The position numbers were made by a program, and so were the translations under genes. Below are positions 19,978 to 30,500 of a stretch of DNA of 64,000 bases, one piece after another. The notes below the pieces were generated by a model. The model was not told where the DNA came from. It did not search any database and worked only from the letters and a program-made list of their open reading frames with translations. This DNA comes from Flavobacteriales bacterium (GTDB lineage Bacteria > Bacteroidota > Bacteroidia > Flavobacteriales_F > PHOS-HE28): positions 1 through 64,000 of the forward strand of contig JAIOIH010000021.1 in assembly GCA_019912395.1 (NCBI GenBank). Direction: 5' to 3'. Each line of letters starts with the position of its first letter. Positions within the stretch are counted from its first letter, which is position 1.

Positions 19978-22110
19978 ATGAAAGCCCCTGCCCGCACCAC
20001 CGTCACCGCCGCACTGCCCTATGCCAACGGCCCGCTCCACATCGGCCACATCGCCGGGGCCTACCTGCCCGCGGACATCTACGTCCGGAACCTGCGGGCA
20101 CGCGACAAGGAGGTGCTCTTTGTCTGCGGAAGTGATGAGCACGGCGCGGCCATCACTCTGCGCGCCCTGAAGGAGGGCACCACCCCGCAGGCCATCGTGG
20201 ACAAGTACCACGCGCTGATGGGCAGTGCCTTTACCGACTTCGGCATCGCGTTCGACATTTACCACCGCACCAGCAGTGAGCTCCACAAGAAGACTTCCCA
20301 GGACTTCTTCCTGCAGCTCAATGCCAATGGCTCGTTAACGGAGAACACCGAAGAACAGTACTACGATGCCGAGGCCAAGCAATTCCTCGCGGACCGCTAC
20401 ATCACAGGCACCTGCCCCAACTGCGGCAATGCCGATGCCTATGGCGACCAGTGCGAGAAATGCGGCAGTGCGCTCAGCCCGAAGGACCTCATCGATCCGC
20501 GCAGCACCCTTAGCGGCAGCAAACCGGAGCTGCGGCCTACCAAGCACTGGTACCTGCCCATGGAACGCAGCCAGGAATGGATGACGAAGTGGATCAACAC
20601 CGGCATGCTGGACGGCGAACAGCAGCACGATCCCGCCGAGTGGAAGCCACAGGTGCTGGGGCAGTGCAACAGCTGGCTGAAGGAAGGCCTGCGCCCCCGC
20701 GCCATGACGCGCGACCTCGATTGGGGCGTGCCCGTACCGCTGCCCGGCGCGGAAGGAAAGGCGCTCTATGTCTGGCTCGATGCGCCCATCGGCTACATCA
20801 GCGCCACCAAGCAATGGGCCAAGGACCACAACACGGAGTGGGAGAAATGGTGGAAGGCCGACGACACGCGCCTGCTGCATTTCATCGGCAAGGACAACAT
20901 TGTTTTCCACTGCATCATCTTTCCGATCCTGTTGAAGGAGCACGGCGGCTTCATCCTTCCGCAGAACGTGCCCGCCAACGAATTCCTCAACCTGGAAGGG
21001 CGCAAGCTCAGCACCAGCCGCAACTGGGCGGTGTGGCTGCACGAATACATCGACCGCTGGCCGGGCAGGCAGGACGAGCTGCGCTATGCGCTCACCACCA
21101 TTTTTCCGGAGTTCAAGGACAGCGAGTTCACGTGGAAGGATTTCCAGGACAAGAACAACAACGAGCTGGTGGCCATCATCGGCAACTTCGTGCAGCGCGT
21201 GTTCGTGCTCTGCCACAAGTACTACGATGGCAGGGTGCCGGAGCCCGCAGCCAGCAACGCCGCACAAGGGGAGCAGGACACCGTGCTCTGGGCGGAGCTC
21301 GCCGGCATCCCCGGAAAGGTCGCGGCGGACATCGACAAGTTCCGCTTTCGCGATGCGCTCGCAACGGCCATGAACGCCGGCCGCCTCGGCAACAAATACC
21401 TCACCGATACCGAGCCGTGGAAGCTGGAGAAGACCGATCCGGACCGCGTGCGCACGGTGCTCTTCAACGGCCTGCGGATCACGGCAGCCTTGAGCGTGGT
21501 GCTGGAACCCTTCCTGCCCTTCACCGTGCACAAGCTGCGCACCATGCTCGGCCTCGGTGAGCTGAAATGGGCGGATGCATTGCGTGATGGACTGATCGTT
21601 CCCGGTGCGCAACTGGGAAAACCGGAGCACCTCTTCAAGCCCATCACCGATGCGGAGATCGCCGCCGAGGTGGAACGCCTGAAAGCCAACGAACCCATGG
21701 ACCAAAAGCCTGCAGACCCCAAGGCCAAAGCCCAGCTGAGCTCGCCGAAGCAAGGCGAAGGAGAGCCGAAAGCAGCCAAGGCCGCCATCAGCTTCGACGA
21801 TTTCACCAAGCTGGACCTGCGCATCGGCATCATCACCGCTGCGGAGAAAGTGCCCAAGGCCGACAAGCTTCTCAAGCTCGCCATCGATATCGGCGAGGCT
21901 GAACCGCGCACCATCGTCAGTGGCATCGCGGAGCACTTCGATCCGGAGGAATTACCCGGCAAGCAAGTGCTCGTGCTCTGCAACCTCGAACCCCGCAAAA
22001 TGCGCGGCGTGGAAAGCCAAGGCATGGTGCTGATGGCGGAGGACTCCGAGGGGAAGCTCGTGTTCGTGGAGCCGGGCAGGGAGGTGCCACCAGGTGCGGA
22101 GGTGCGTTAG
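19978..22110 (+). CDS. metG: methionyl-tRNA synthetase
   Basis: 710-aa class I synthetase charging tRNA-Met. Visible are HIGH (21-24), the zinc knuckle CPNCGNADAYGDQCEKCG, the KMSKS equivalent KLSTS (343-347), the anticodon-binding helical domain and a C-terminal EMAPII/Trbp111-like tRNA-binding domain from about residue 605 (FDDFTKLDLRIGIITAAEKV). A charged linker (DPKAKAQLSSPKQGEGEPK) separates the last two. The length fits the dimeric long form common in Bacteroidota. The gene is divergent from lepA with 162 nt between the starts. Confidence 0.96.
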   Translation: MKAPARTTVTAALPYANGPLHIGHIAGAYLPADIYVRNLRARDKEVLFVCGSDEHGAAITLRALKEGTTPQAIVDKYHALMGSAFTDFGIAFDIYHRTSSELHKKTSQDFFLQLNANGSLTENTEEQYYDAEAKQFLADRYITGTCPNCGNADAYGDQCEKCGSALSPKDLIDPRSTLSGSKPELRPTKHWYLPMERSQEWMTKWINTGMLDGEQQHDPAEWKPQVLGQCNSWLKEGLRPRAMTRDLDWGVPVPLPGAEGKALYVWLDAPIGYISATKQWAKDHNTEWEKWWKADDTRLLHFIGKDNIVFHCIIFPILLKEHGGFILPQNVPANEFLNLEGRKLSTSRNWAVWLHEYIDRWPGRQDELRYALTTIFPEFKDSEFTWKDFQDKNNNELVAIIGNFVQRVFVLCHKYYDGRVPEPAASNAAQGEQDTVLWAELAGIPGKVAADIDKFRFRDALATAMNAGRLGNKYLTDTEPWKLEKTDPDRVRTVLFNGLRITAALSVVLEPFLPFTVHKLRTMLGLGELKWADALRDGLIVPGAQLGKPEHLFKPITDAEIAAEVERLKANEPMDQKPADPKAKAQLSSPKQGEGEPKAAKAAISFDDFTKLDLRIGIITAAEKVPKADKLLKLAIDIGEAEPRTIVSGIAEHFDPEELPGKQVLVLCNLEPRKMRGVESQGMVLMAEDSEGKLVFVEPGREVPPGAEVR

Positions 22111-22179
22111 AATGAGTTGTCGGCTGTCAGTTGCCAGTTGTCCGGCGTAGAGCGTTCACAACCTCCGACGACAAGCGGT

Positions 22180-22345
22180 TCCGTCGCGTTCGTTGCGCCC
22201 GTTGCGGTAAAAACCAACGAGGCCTGTGATATTTCCTCGGCGCTATCTCCTTCATTCCCCGTGCCGCAGGCACATCTGCGTTCATTTGGCGGAGCTCGGC
22301 ATTATCTGTGCCATCTGCGCCATCTGCGGTTCCTAAAACCAGAGA
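22180..22345. repeat. degenerate dispersed intergenic repeat sequence
   Basis: Short words recur here: gttgcg/gttgcgcccgttgcgg followed by taaaaaccaacga, then atctgtgccatctgcgcc followed by atctgcggttcctaaaacc. This is the look of a repeat type widely scattered between bacterial genes, with no known role. No gene is visible between the metG stop (22110) and the next gene's stop (22369). Confidence 0.45.
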
Positions 22346-22368
22346 TATCCTGTTCCATGGAGGTACCG

Positions 22369-24183
22369 TTATCGCACAAGCGGCACACGGAACGTCCGCT
22401 GTGCTTCCGCGCCCGTTACGCGCACATACCACACGCCCGTCCCCAGCTCAGCAGTTGGTAGGCTGATGCGACCCGACATTGCGATGTGCTCGCGGTTGAT
22501 CACCGTGCGGCCCAGCGCATCGAGCACCTCCACCTGCATGGTACCCGTGCCGAAACCCTGCGTGATGATGATCGCATCCGCCGTGGCGAACACATGCATT
22601 TCGGCCAAGTCGTCCCGGCCGTGGATCCCGGTGTTCACGTCCACCATCACATCCATACTGAACGTGGCTTCGCAGGCGCCGTTGTTCACGGTAAGCTGTA
22701 CCGTGTATGTGCCGGGCGTGTCCCACACATGTGTCGGCTCGGCAGCGGTGCTGCTATTGCCATCGCCGAAGTCCCAGAGGTACTGGTTCACGGCAGTGCC
22801 TGTGTAGGTAAGGGTTGCGGCGATCCCCGCGATCACATCGGTGGTATCCATGATGAAGCTTGGAACGGGCGCATCCAGCACGGTGAAGTTCACAGCGGTG
22901 CGTCCAGTGCTGGTGCATGCGGTGGAGGAGACCCCGCAATCCGCATAAAGCAGGGTCACCCCGGGTACATCCGTATGGGCCAGGCCTTCAGCCACGGGGT
23001 CGATCACGGAGCTGCCGTAGGCAACGAGATCGCCACCCGTGGGCGCATCGTACCAGAAGGGCGTGGGGAGGAGGTAGTCGAACTCCACGCGGGCACTGCC
23101 AATAAAGCCTGTTCCATAGGTGCTGGCGGTATGGAGTTCGGCCACTCCGGCTTCGTAGGGGCCGGTCATGGCCACGATCAGCTCGGACACGGTCCCGGAG
23201 TAGTTCTCGTGGTTCGGCATCAGCTGGATCTCTCCTTCAATGGTGCCAGTGAGGTTGATGTACAGATCGCTCATCCACACCGGGTCGGGGGCCTGCACGT
23301 TGGTGAGGATGAGGCGGCCTGCCTGGAGCACCGCGCCGGTGGGCAACGGGGGCAGGGTGAGCGAGGAGCGCAGCACATAATCGGTACCCGTACACTCCAG
23401 GTTGGTGCCCGGGAATGCATGCGTGGCGGTGAACCGGCCGCCGAGGCTTTCGGTGCAGCCTTCCACGGATACGCCATCGCCGCTTGGCACCCCATCGCCC
23501 ACGCACACGGTGTATCCGGTGGCGGTGAGCGGTGCGCAGTCCGTGGCCACGCCCAATACGATGTTCGGCAGTGCGGTGGAGTTCAGCACCTCTCCATCCA
23601 GCGGCTCCGATTGCGATGTGCTGTACAGCAGGTCGTCCAGCAGGGAGTAACTGCGCTTAACCGGTGCGGTGCTGGTGAAGGCCACCGAGGCGTTGGCGCT
23701 TGCCGTGGCGTACGTGGGGCTGAAGTGGGTGACCTCCAGCAGGAGGTTGCTGGTGCCGTCCCACTCGTAGGGCGTGTTCAGGGTGAAGTCATTGTTCCCC
23801 ACTACCGGTTGGTGGTCCATGGGTGTGGTGGCGGCCTCGTTGGGCGCATTCAGGAAACCGCTGAGAGAGGTGGCCGTGGTATTGCCGAGCCGCATGGTGA
23901 AGTTCTCGTGGATCCCCGAGCCGTTGAGGGCGGTGACCACCCAGCGCAGCCTCACCACGGCATCGCCGGCGGAGAGGCCGGCCGCGGAGAGCTCCGAGGC
24001 CAGATAGATGTACTGGGCGCGCTGTCCGGCGTAGATGTCGCCGAAGGGGCAGGGCACGCCATTGGCACCGTTCACATTGGTGCCGGTACCTACGGGATGC
24101 CAGTCCTGGGCCATGGCCGGGGTGAGCAGCAGGGATGCACTGAGCACCAGGGTGGAGAGCAACGAAGTGGAGCGAAGGTTCAT
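22369..24183 (-). CDS. secreted protein with PKD domain and T9SS type-A sorting domain
   Basis: 604 aa. A signal peptide (LLSTLVLSASLLLTPAMAQ) is followed by a region of beta-rich sequence (about 25-420, including repeated proprotein-type segments such as SSLTLPPLPTGAVLQAGRLI). A PKD-like domain follows (AATLTYTGTAVNQYLWDFGD, about 460-530), then a C-terminal T9SS type-A sorting domain of about 75 residues ending GVWYVRVTGAEAQRTFRVPLVR (split here for reading: GVWYVRV ... RTFRVPLVR). It is exported by the T9SS to the surface or medium. The substrate or partner is unknown. It stands alone on the minus strand and shares a near-identical last C-terminal segment with the 2113-aa protein downstream. 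Confidence 0.85.
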   Translation of the reverse strand: MNLRSTSLLSTLVLSASLLLTPAMAQDWHPVGTGTNVNGANGVPCPFGDIYAGQRAQYIYLASELSAAGLSAGDAVVRLRWVVTALNGSGIHENFTMRLGNTTATSLSGFLNAPNEAATTPMDHQPVVGNNDFTLNTPYEWDGTSNLLLEVTHFSPTYATASANASVAFTSTAPVKRSYSLLDDLLYSTSQSEPLDGEVLNSTALPNIVLGVATDCAPLTATGYTVCVGDGVPSGDGVSVEGCTESLGGRFTATHAFPGTNLECTGTDYVLRSSLTLPPLPTGAVLQAGRLILTNVQAPDPVWMSDLYINLTGTIEGEIQLMPNHENYSGTVSELIVAMTGPYEAGVAELHTASTYGTGFIGSARVEFDYLLPTPFWYDAPTGGDLVAYGSSVIDPVAEGLAHTDVPGVTLLYADCGVSSTACTSTGRTAVNFTVLDAPVPSFIMDTTDVIAGIAATLTYTGTAVNQYLWDFGDGNSSTAAEPTHVWDTPGTYTVQLTVNNGACEATFSMDVMVDVNTGIHGRDDLAEMHVFATADAIIITQGFGTGTMQVEVLDALGRTVINREHIAMSGRISLPTAELGTGVWYVRVTGAEAQRTFRVPLVR

Positions 24184-24260
24184 GTGGATGAATGAGGTGG
24201 ATGGAGCCGATCCGGCAACAATAGGGAGGTTTTTTCACATGCGGGATGAGGGTCAGGGCT

Positions 24261-24288
24261 ATCTGTCCCCACTAAGATGGGGACAGAT
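24261..24288. repeat. perfect 11-bp inverted repeat
   Basis: ATCTGTCCCCA (24261-24271) and TGGGGACAGAT (24278-24288) pair perfectly around a 6-nt spacer, in the gap between two T9SS cargo genes (24184-24547). There is no T-run beside it, so it is not a simple terminator. It may be an operator, an element end or a structured RNA. Confidence 0.6.
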
Positions 24289-24397
24289 CACCGGGACAAG
24301 TGCAGCGTCGAGTCTTATGCGCCCGTTGGGCGCGGCATCCAAGGTCGCATAGCTCCCATCGGAAGGGTTGGATCGCCCTGCGGGCGAGCGCCCTTGA

Positions 24398-24462
24398 TGC
24401 TTTGAACCGCGGATATACACGGATCCACACGGATAATTATCCGTGTCCATCCGAGATTGAAA
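24398..24462. repeat. ACACGGAT-type dispersed repeat with perfect palindrome
   Basis: gaaccgcggatatacacgga is followed by tccacacggataattatccg and tgtccatccg. ACACGGAT occurs directly twice and once inverted, and 24427-24446 is a perfect 20-bp palindrome. This resembles the cgcggattnacacggat family of degenerate repeats common in intergenic DNA of many bacteria; no function is established that I know of. Confidence 0.55.
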
Positions 24463-24499
24463 TTCCTTCGGTGCAGTGATCGCAGGTCGCGTAGAACAA

Positions 24500-24528
24500 A
24501 AAGGGCCGCCTTTCGCAGGCAGCCCTTT
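24500..24528 (-). terminator. terminator of the 2113-aa T9SS cargo gene
   Basis: Read on the minus strand: AAAGGGC then TGCCT, loop, AGGC, GGCCCTTTTTG. The stem is 7 bp plus 4 bp around one mismatch, and a run of five T follows. It lies 20 nt after the stop codon of the gene at 24548-30889. Confidence 0.75.
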
Positions 24529-24547
24529 CCGTGGAAAAGAGGTCAGA

Positions 24548-27500
24548 TCAACGGATCAGCGGCACACGGAAGGTCCGCTCCACATCGCCACTCTTCACGC
24601 GCACGAACCAAACGCCCGTGTTCAGTTCGCGGTCGGCGAGGGTGATGCGGCCCGGCCTGGTGATAGCGGTACGGCTCATAGCCATGCGGCCCGTGGCGTC
24701 AAAAACAGATACGTCCACCGGGGCGTTTCCGAAGGCGTGGTCGATCACGAGCTGATGCGGGGTGGCGTACACGTTCAGCGTGGTTGCTGCCCGGGTGGTG
24801 CCGATCGCCGTGGCCATTCCAACGGTGATCTCCTGTGTGGTCACGTCCGTGCAGGTGCCATCGGTGGCGGTTAGGGTTACCGTGTAGGTGCCGGGCGTGG
24901 TGTAGGTATGCACGGGGTCCATGTCCGTGCTGGTGCTGCCGTCACCGAAATCCCAGGTCCAGGACGAACTCATCGTGCTGGTGTTGGTAAAGCTCACAGG
25001 CTCCGTGGCGACAGCGGTCCCTGCGGTGAAGCCCGCGATCGCGCCCTCCCCTGCGGGAACGATGAACGATGTGCCGAGGACGCACCCGTTCTCATCCGTG
25101 ATGGTGACCATCTGCTCGCCTGCCACTCCGGTGAATTGCGGGCCTGTGGTGCCATCGTCCCAGAGGTAGCTCAGCTCGCCCGTGCCGCCATCGGCCTCAA
25201 TGCTCACGCTGCCATCGGCACTGTTCGGGCAGCTCGTGGCCTGGCTGGCGTTCTCGGTGGCTTGGATCAATGCCGGTGCTTCGATGCTGAAGTCGGTGGT
25301 CACTTCGCCGCAAGCACCGATCGGTGACACGCGTACGGTGTAGTTGCCCGCCGCCAAGGCATCGTTGATGGCCACACCATTACTGACACCGGTCTGGGTG
25401 AGCAGGATCGTGCCGAAGGCATCCGTCCAGGTAACATCCACCGGTCCATTATCGATCGCCACCGCGGCCGTGCCGTTGGGCGAGTTGGCGCAGGTGGCGT
25501 TCTCCGCGGTGAAGGGCAGGGGCGCCGTGCCGTGCAGGATGAAGCGCGGGGTGCCGGCATCATCGTTGGTGTTGATCGCGAAGCTGTACGAAGCACCGTC
25601 CGTGAGCGGGGTGATGGTGCCGGTGGTGAGGTCCTCCAGGCTCAGGCAGCTCAGGTTCTGCATGCCGGTGATGCCTGCGGTGATGGTGTAGGTGCCGGTA
25701 ACGTCCACTTCCACGGTAACGGGGATGCTGATGTCCGTGGTGTAGGCACCGAAGAAGTCGATGGCGAGGTTCTCACCGTCCGTGCTTTGGGCGGAGATCA
25801 GCGGTGCGCCGACCGTGCGGAAAGGCATCTTCCGGGCATCCATCGCATCATGGTCCGGCGTGCCTTGGTCGAACACGAGGGTGGCCTCATCGCTGTAGGC
25901 GTTGATGGCGCTGGCCACGAAGAGGCGCACGATCGGCCGCACCGCTTGCTGGCTTCCGCCGAAGACGCCGCCGGTGGGCTCGTTCATCTTATCGGCCTCG
26001 CTTACCGTGGTGGTCACGTTGCTGCCGGAAGCTTGCAGCCAGAACCCTTGACTGCTCTGGATCTTGCCGTTCACGTTTCCTTGGCCGATGCCCCCGGAGT
26101 AGGTCTGCGAGGTACCGTTGGCAGGGTTGAAGATCCAGTACTGTGCCGCCACATCACTGCCGAGACTGATGGAGTCGAAGGCGATGGGGCTTGGTACCGG
26201 GTTGCTCACCAGGTTCCAGCCGTCCGCTGCGGGGGTACCGCTGCTGGTATGGGTCATGGGCAGGGTGATCGGCGTGTTGGCCACGTTGGGCGCACCTGTC
26301 ACATCCACGGTGAAGGCCGTGGTGGTGGTGAGGTTATCACCGCTCCAAGCGAAGAAGCCCTGGCCGGCCGTGAGGGCCTGGGTGCTACCGCTCACGCCCA
26401 CGATCCCGGAATCGGCTGCGGCGTAGGTGTTCGTCTCATCATAATAGCGCACGCTGGGCCACAGGATGCCGCTGCCCACAGGGTCGTCGAAATTGGGATA
26501 GGCGCTGCCTGGATAGCCGGCGGTGATGAAGTCGTCCTGCCAATTGCTCACGGTCCGGCCTGCCACGGGGCTGCCGAGCATGCGCCAGTTGGTGGCACCT
26601 GCGGGGATGTAGCGCTGCACGGTCATATTCCCGGTGAAGCTGGCTCCGCTGGCCACGGGGCCGAGGCGACCGGTGCCGGTGGCCGTGCTCATCAGGGTCA
26701 CCGCCCCGGTGCTTGCGTCAAAGTCGCCATCCTCCAGCAGCAAGGTGCCGCGCATGTTGATGGTGGCATCCGTGGTCAGGTCGCTAGGCACGTCGGCGGT
26801 GAGGTTCCAGAGTGAAAGCGCACTCGTACTGGTGAGCACCACGCCGCCGGTCCCGAGCAGTGCCAAGGTGCTGTTGTCGTTGGCGGTGAGGGTGCCGCTG
26901 AAGTCGGCATCGCCGTTCGCGGAGAGCGTAAAACCAGCGTTCAGCACCAAGGTGCCGCCGGCATCCACGGTGAGGTCGTTCACGGCGACATTTCCCGCAT
27001 TGGTCACCACGTCACCGCTCTGCACCACCATGCTGGAGGCTGCGGTGAACACGGCCGGGCCCGCGGTGCCTCCGGGCGTGTCGCTCCAGATGTCGTCGCT
27101 CACGAAGCCCGTGCCCCTGCTGTAGTAAACCGGGATGGCCAAGGTGCTCAACGCGATGGTATCGCTGTTGTCGCTGGCCCCGCAGCTGTTGGCACGGATG
27201 CGGTAGTAGTAGGTGGTCGCCGGATCAAGGCCGGTCACGGCATAGGAGGTGACATTGCCCACGTTCAGGTTCTCATAGCCTGGAACAAAGGAGGGAATGT
27301 AGCCATTGAAGCTGTGGGCGCCCAGATGGCTCACGTCACCTTGTGCGTATCCGTCCCATTCGGTGGCCAATGCGGGGAAGCCGGTGCCGGGGTTGGAGCT
27401 GATGCCGCCGGTAACGGTGGCCTTGCGCACCAAGGTCTGGTCCGATGTCGCCAAGGATCCGGAGGTCCATTCGGTACCCGGGTCCTCCCCGATGGTGCCG

Positions 27501-30500
27501 AAGATGTCCACGAAGGCGCCTCCGGCGGTCAGGGTCAAGGACACCGCGTCGTCCCCGTTGAAATTAACGGCGGATTCGGTGGTGGTGGCTCCTCCGTAGG
27601 CACTGGCGCTGCTGCCGGCGTACACGATGGTGCTGTTGTTCGGCAGGGTGCCGGAGAGCACATTGGAAATGCTGGCCGAGGAACTGCCGTTGCTGTACAG
27701 GTTGAGCGTGTAATCGGAAAGGTCCACGGCTGCTCCCGTGCCGTTGTACAACTCGATGTATTTGTCGTTACCGTCCTCCACGTACTCGGAGATGATAAGG
27801 TCCGTGGCGGCCACGGTGGTGCCGAAGGTGGGGCTGGTGCTCACATCGATGGAGTAACTGGTGGCCCCGGCCGAAGCGCCCCAGTTGGCCGTGAAGCCCG
27901 TGTAGCCGATGCTGGTGCCGGCACTGGCCGCGGGTGCGCCCGCACCGGCCGTGGTGAGGCTGTCCAGTGCCCCGTACGTGGTGCTGGAAGCACGTGTGGC
28001 ATAGGCATAAGTGTAGTAGGTGGTGCAGGAGCTGAGCCCGGTAAGGTCACTGCTGAAGGCCGTGCCGCTGAGGTTGGTGCTGGCCACTTGCGTGCCCGTT
28101 CCCGGAGTAAAGCCCGAAGTGGTGCCGTACTCGATGCCGTATGCGGTCACCGTGCCGCAGATCCCGGTCACGTCCAAGGTGCCGTCCACGGTGGCGGTGG
28201 TGTTGGTGATGGCGGACGCCGTGCCGGTGGTCACCACCGGTGCCGTATCGATGCCGCTGCCGGTGGCGGCCACATCGCTGCTCGCAGCACCGCCGCCGCC
28301 CACGGTGATGTCGCCATCATAGCTCGCAACCGCAGTGGGGGTGAACTTCACGTAGATATCCTGCGAATAGGAACCGCCGGGCTGGGTGAGCGAAAGAGTG
28401 CTCGTGTACGTGCCGCCAGCCGTGGTGCTGTAGGTGAAGCCTGTCAATGCCGCCACAGTAACGTCCGCGGTGGTGAGGTTGGTGCCGGTGAGCGTGAAGC
28501 TCTCCGGGCCGCCGTCCGTATTGATGCAGACGTTGCCGAAGTCCGTCAAGCTGCCGGGGATCAGCAGCGGGGATGCGCCTGCCGTGGTGGTCACCGTGAT
28601 CACGTTGCTGTTCACCGAGGTGCAGCTCGGCCCCACGGTGCGCACGCGGTAGTAGTAGGTAGTGAGCGGGGAAAGCCCGGTGACGGACTGCGAGGTGCCC
28701 GCTACGGAGAGGTTGTCGTAGCCGGAAACATACACTTCGGTGCCGCCCAGAACGATGTTATCGATGTAAACGCGACGTGTGGTAGCGGGACTGGCAAAGC
28801 TTGTGTAAACGCCGAAGTAGCTGGAGGTGGTGTGGGTATTGTCCGTCAATGTGCCTGCGCTGGTGGTGGGTGTGCTGGCATAGGTGAAACCTGTGGCATA
28901 GAACAGTTCGAACTGGCCGCCCCCCGTACGAGTGACGCGCACATCGAGACCGGCCCCAAGCGCGTTGGAATTATAATCGGGACTCGATGGGAAGGTACCG
29001 ATCTGGGTCTTGGTCGTCCCGGTGCTTTTCCAAAGTTCAATCGGGTCTGGGCTTGAACTCACACCGACGCGTAGGAAATACCCGTTGAAGGAACTTGCGA
29101 TATCCGAAACCACGGCGTCCGACATCAAGATTACGCCGAAATAGTTTGAAGAAGAACCGCTGAAATTGGTCGATCCCCAGCTGAATTTCCATTCACTCGC
29201 CTCGGTGGAAGGCATGAGCAAGGCACTTGATCCCACGGATGCGTTGGATCCCAAATAGGAAGCATCGGTGGAAGCACTTCCGCTCGGCAAGGTCGCGGCA
29301 GTTAGCACGCTGTAATTACTGGTGCTGCCGGACCATGTTGGGTTGCTTGTGAATTCACCATCGGTGAAGTCCTCGGTGACCAAGGGGGAAAGGGTGTATA
29401 CATCCAAGCGGTAGCCCGTAGCACCGGAAACTACGCCCCAGTTCGCAGTGAAATCCACATCGGTAACACTGGTGCCCGCCGTGGCCACGGGGGCGGCAAT
29501 GGCTGCGGTGGTGAAGGTGCCTTCCGTGCCATAGGTAGTGCCTGCGCTGTTCGTGGCGTATGCCCTGTAATAGTAGTTCGTGCAGGACGAGAGCCCGGTG
29601 AGTGCGCTGCTGTAGTTGACGCCGCTGAGGTTGGTGCTGGGTTCCTGGGTGCCGGTGCCCGGGGTGAAGCCCGTGCTGGTGCTGTATTCGATGCCGTATG
29701 CCGTCACCGCGCTGCACCCCGCGTCATTGATCTGCCCGGCCACCGTGGCGGTGGAGGTCGTGATCGAGGAGGCCGCCCCTGTGGTCACGGTGGGTGCCGA
29801 GTCCACACCGCTTCCGCTGGCCGCCACGTTGATGCCGGTGGCCCCCCCGCCGCCAACCGCGATGTTGCCGCTATAGCTCTGGACTGCCGTGGGGTCGAAC
29901 TTCACAAAGATGTCCTGGGAATAAGCACCGCCCGGTTGGGTGAGCGAGAGACTCGTGGTGTACGTACCGCCGGAGGTGGTACTGTAGGTGAAACCACTCG
30001 ACGCGCCCACGGTCACATCGGCCGTGGTGAGGCTGGTTCCGGTGATGGTGAAGGAGTTGGGGCCGTACGGGCCGGCATTGATGCACTGGGCACCGAAGGC
30101 GGTGAGCGCCGTGGCCGAAAGATTGGGTCCCACGCCACCGTATCCCGTAACGCTGATATCATCCAGCGCGAACTCATCGCGACTACCGCTGCCACCTACG
30201 TCATCGCTTTCCCAGCGGAGGTAGATGTAGGCATTGTTCGCCAAGGTCAAGCTGCTGATGGTGGTGCTCTTGTTGTTCACCACAAAACCGCTGCCATCGG
30301 AAGTTGTAGTACTCGTGTGATCCAAGGCGCCGACCGCCGTGTAGGAGGCATCGTCGGTGCTGTAGGAAAAGTTGAAGCTGCTGCTCCGCTCTTCATTATT
30401 GTTCACCCAAAGTTCATAGGCCACGTCCATGCTTGTGAGGGTGGATCCCGTGGTGTTCTGGACCCGGAGTGTCAGCGTTCCCGGAGTCCAATCAGCAGTT

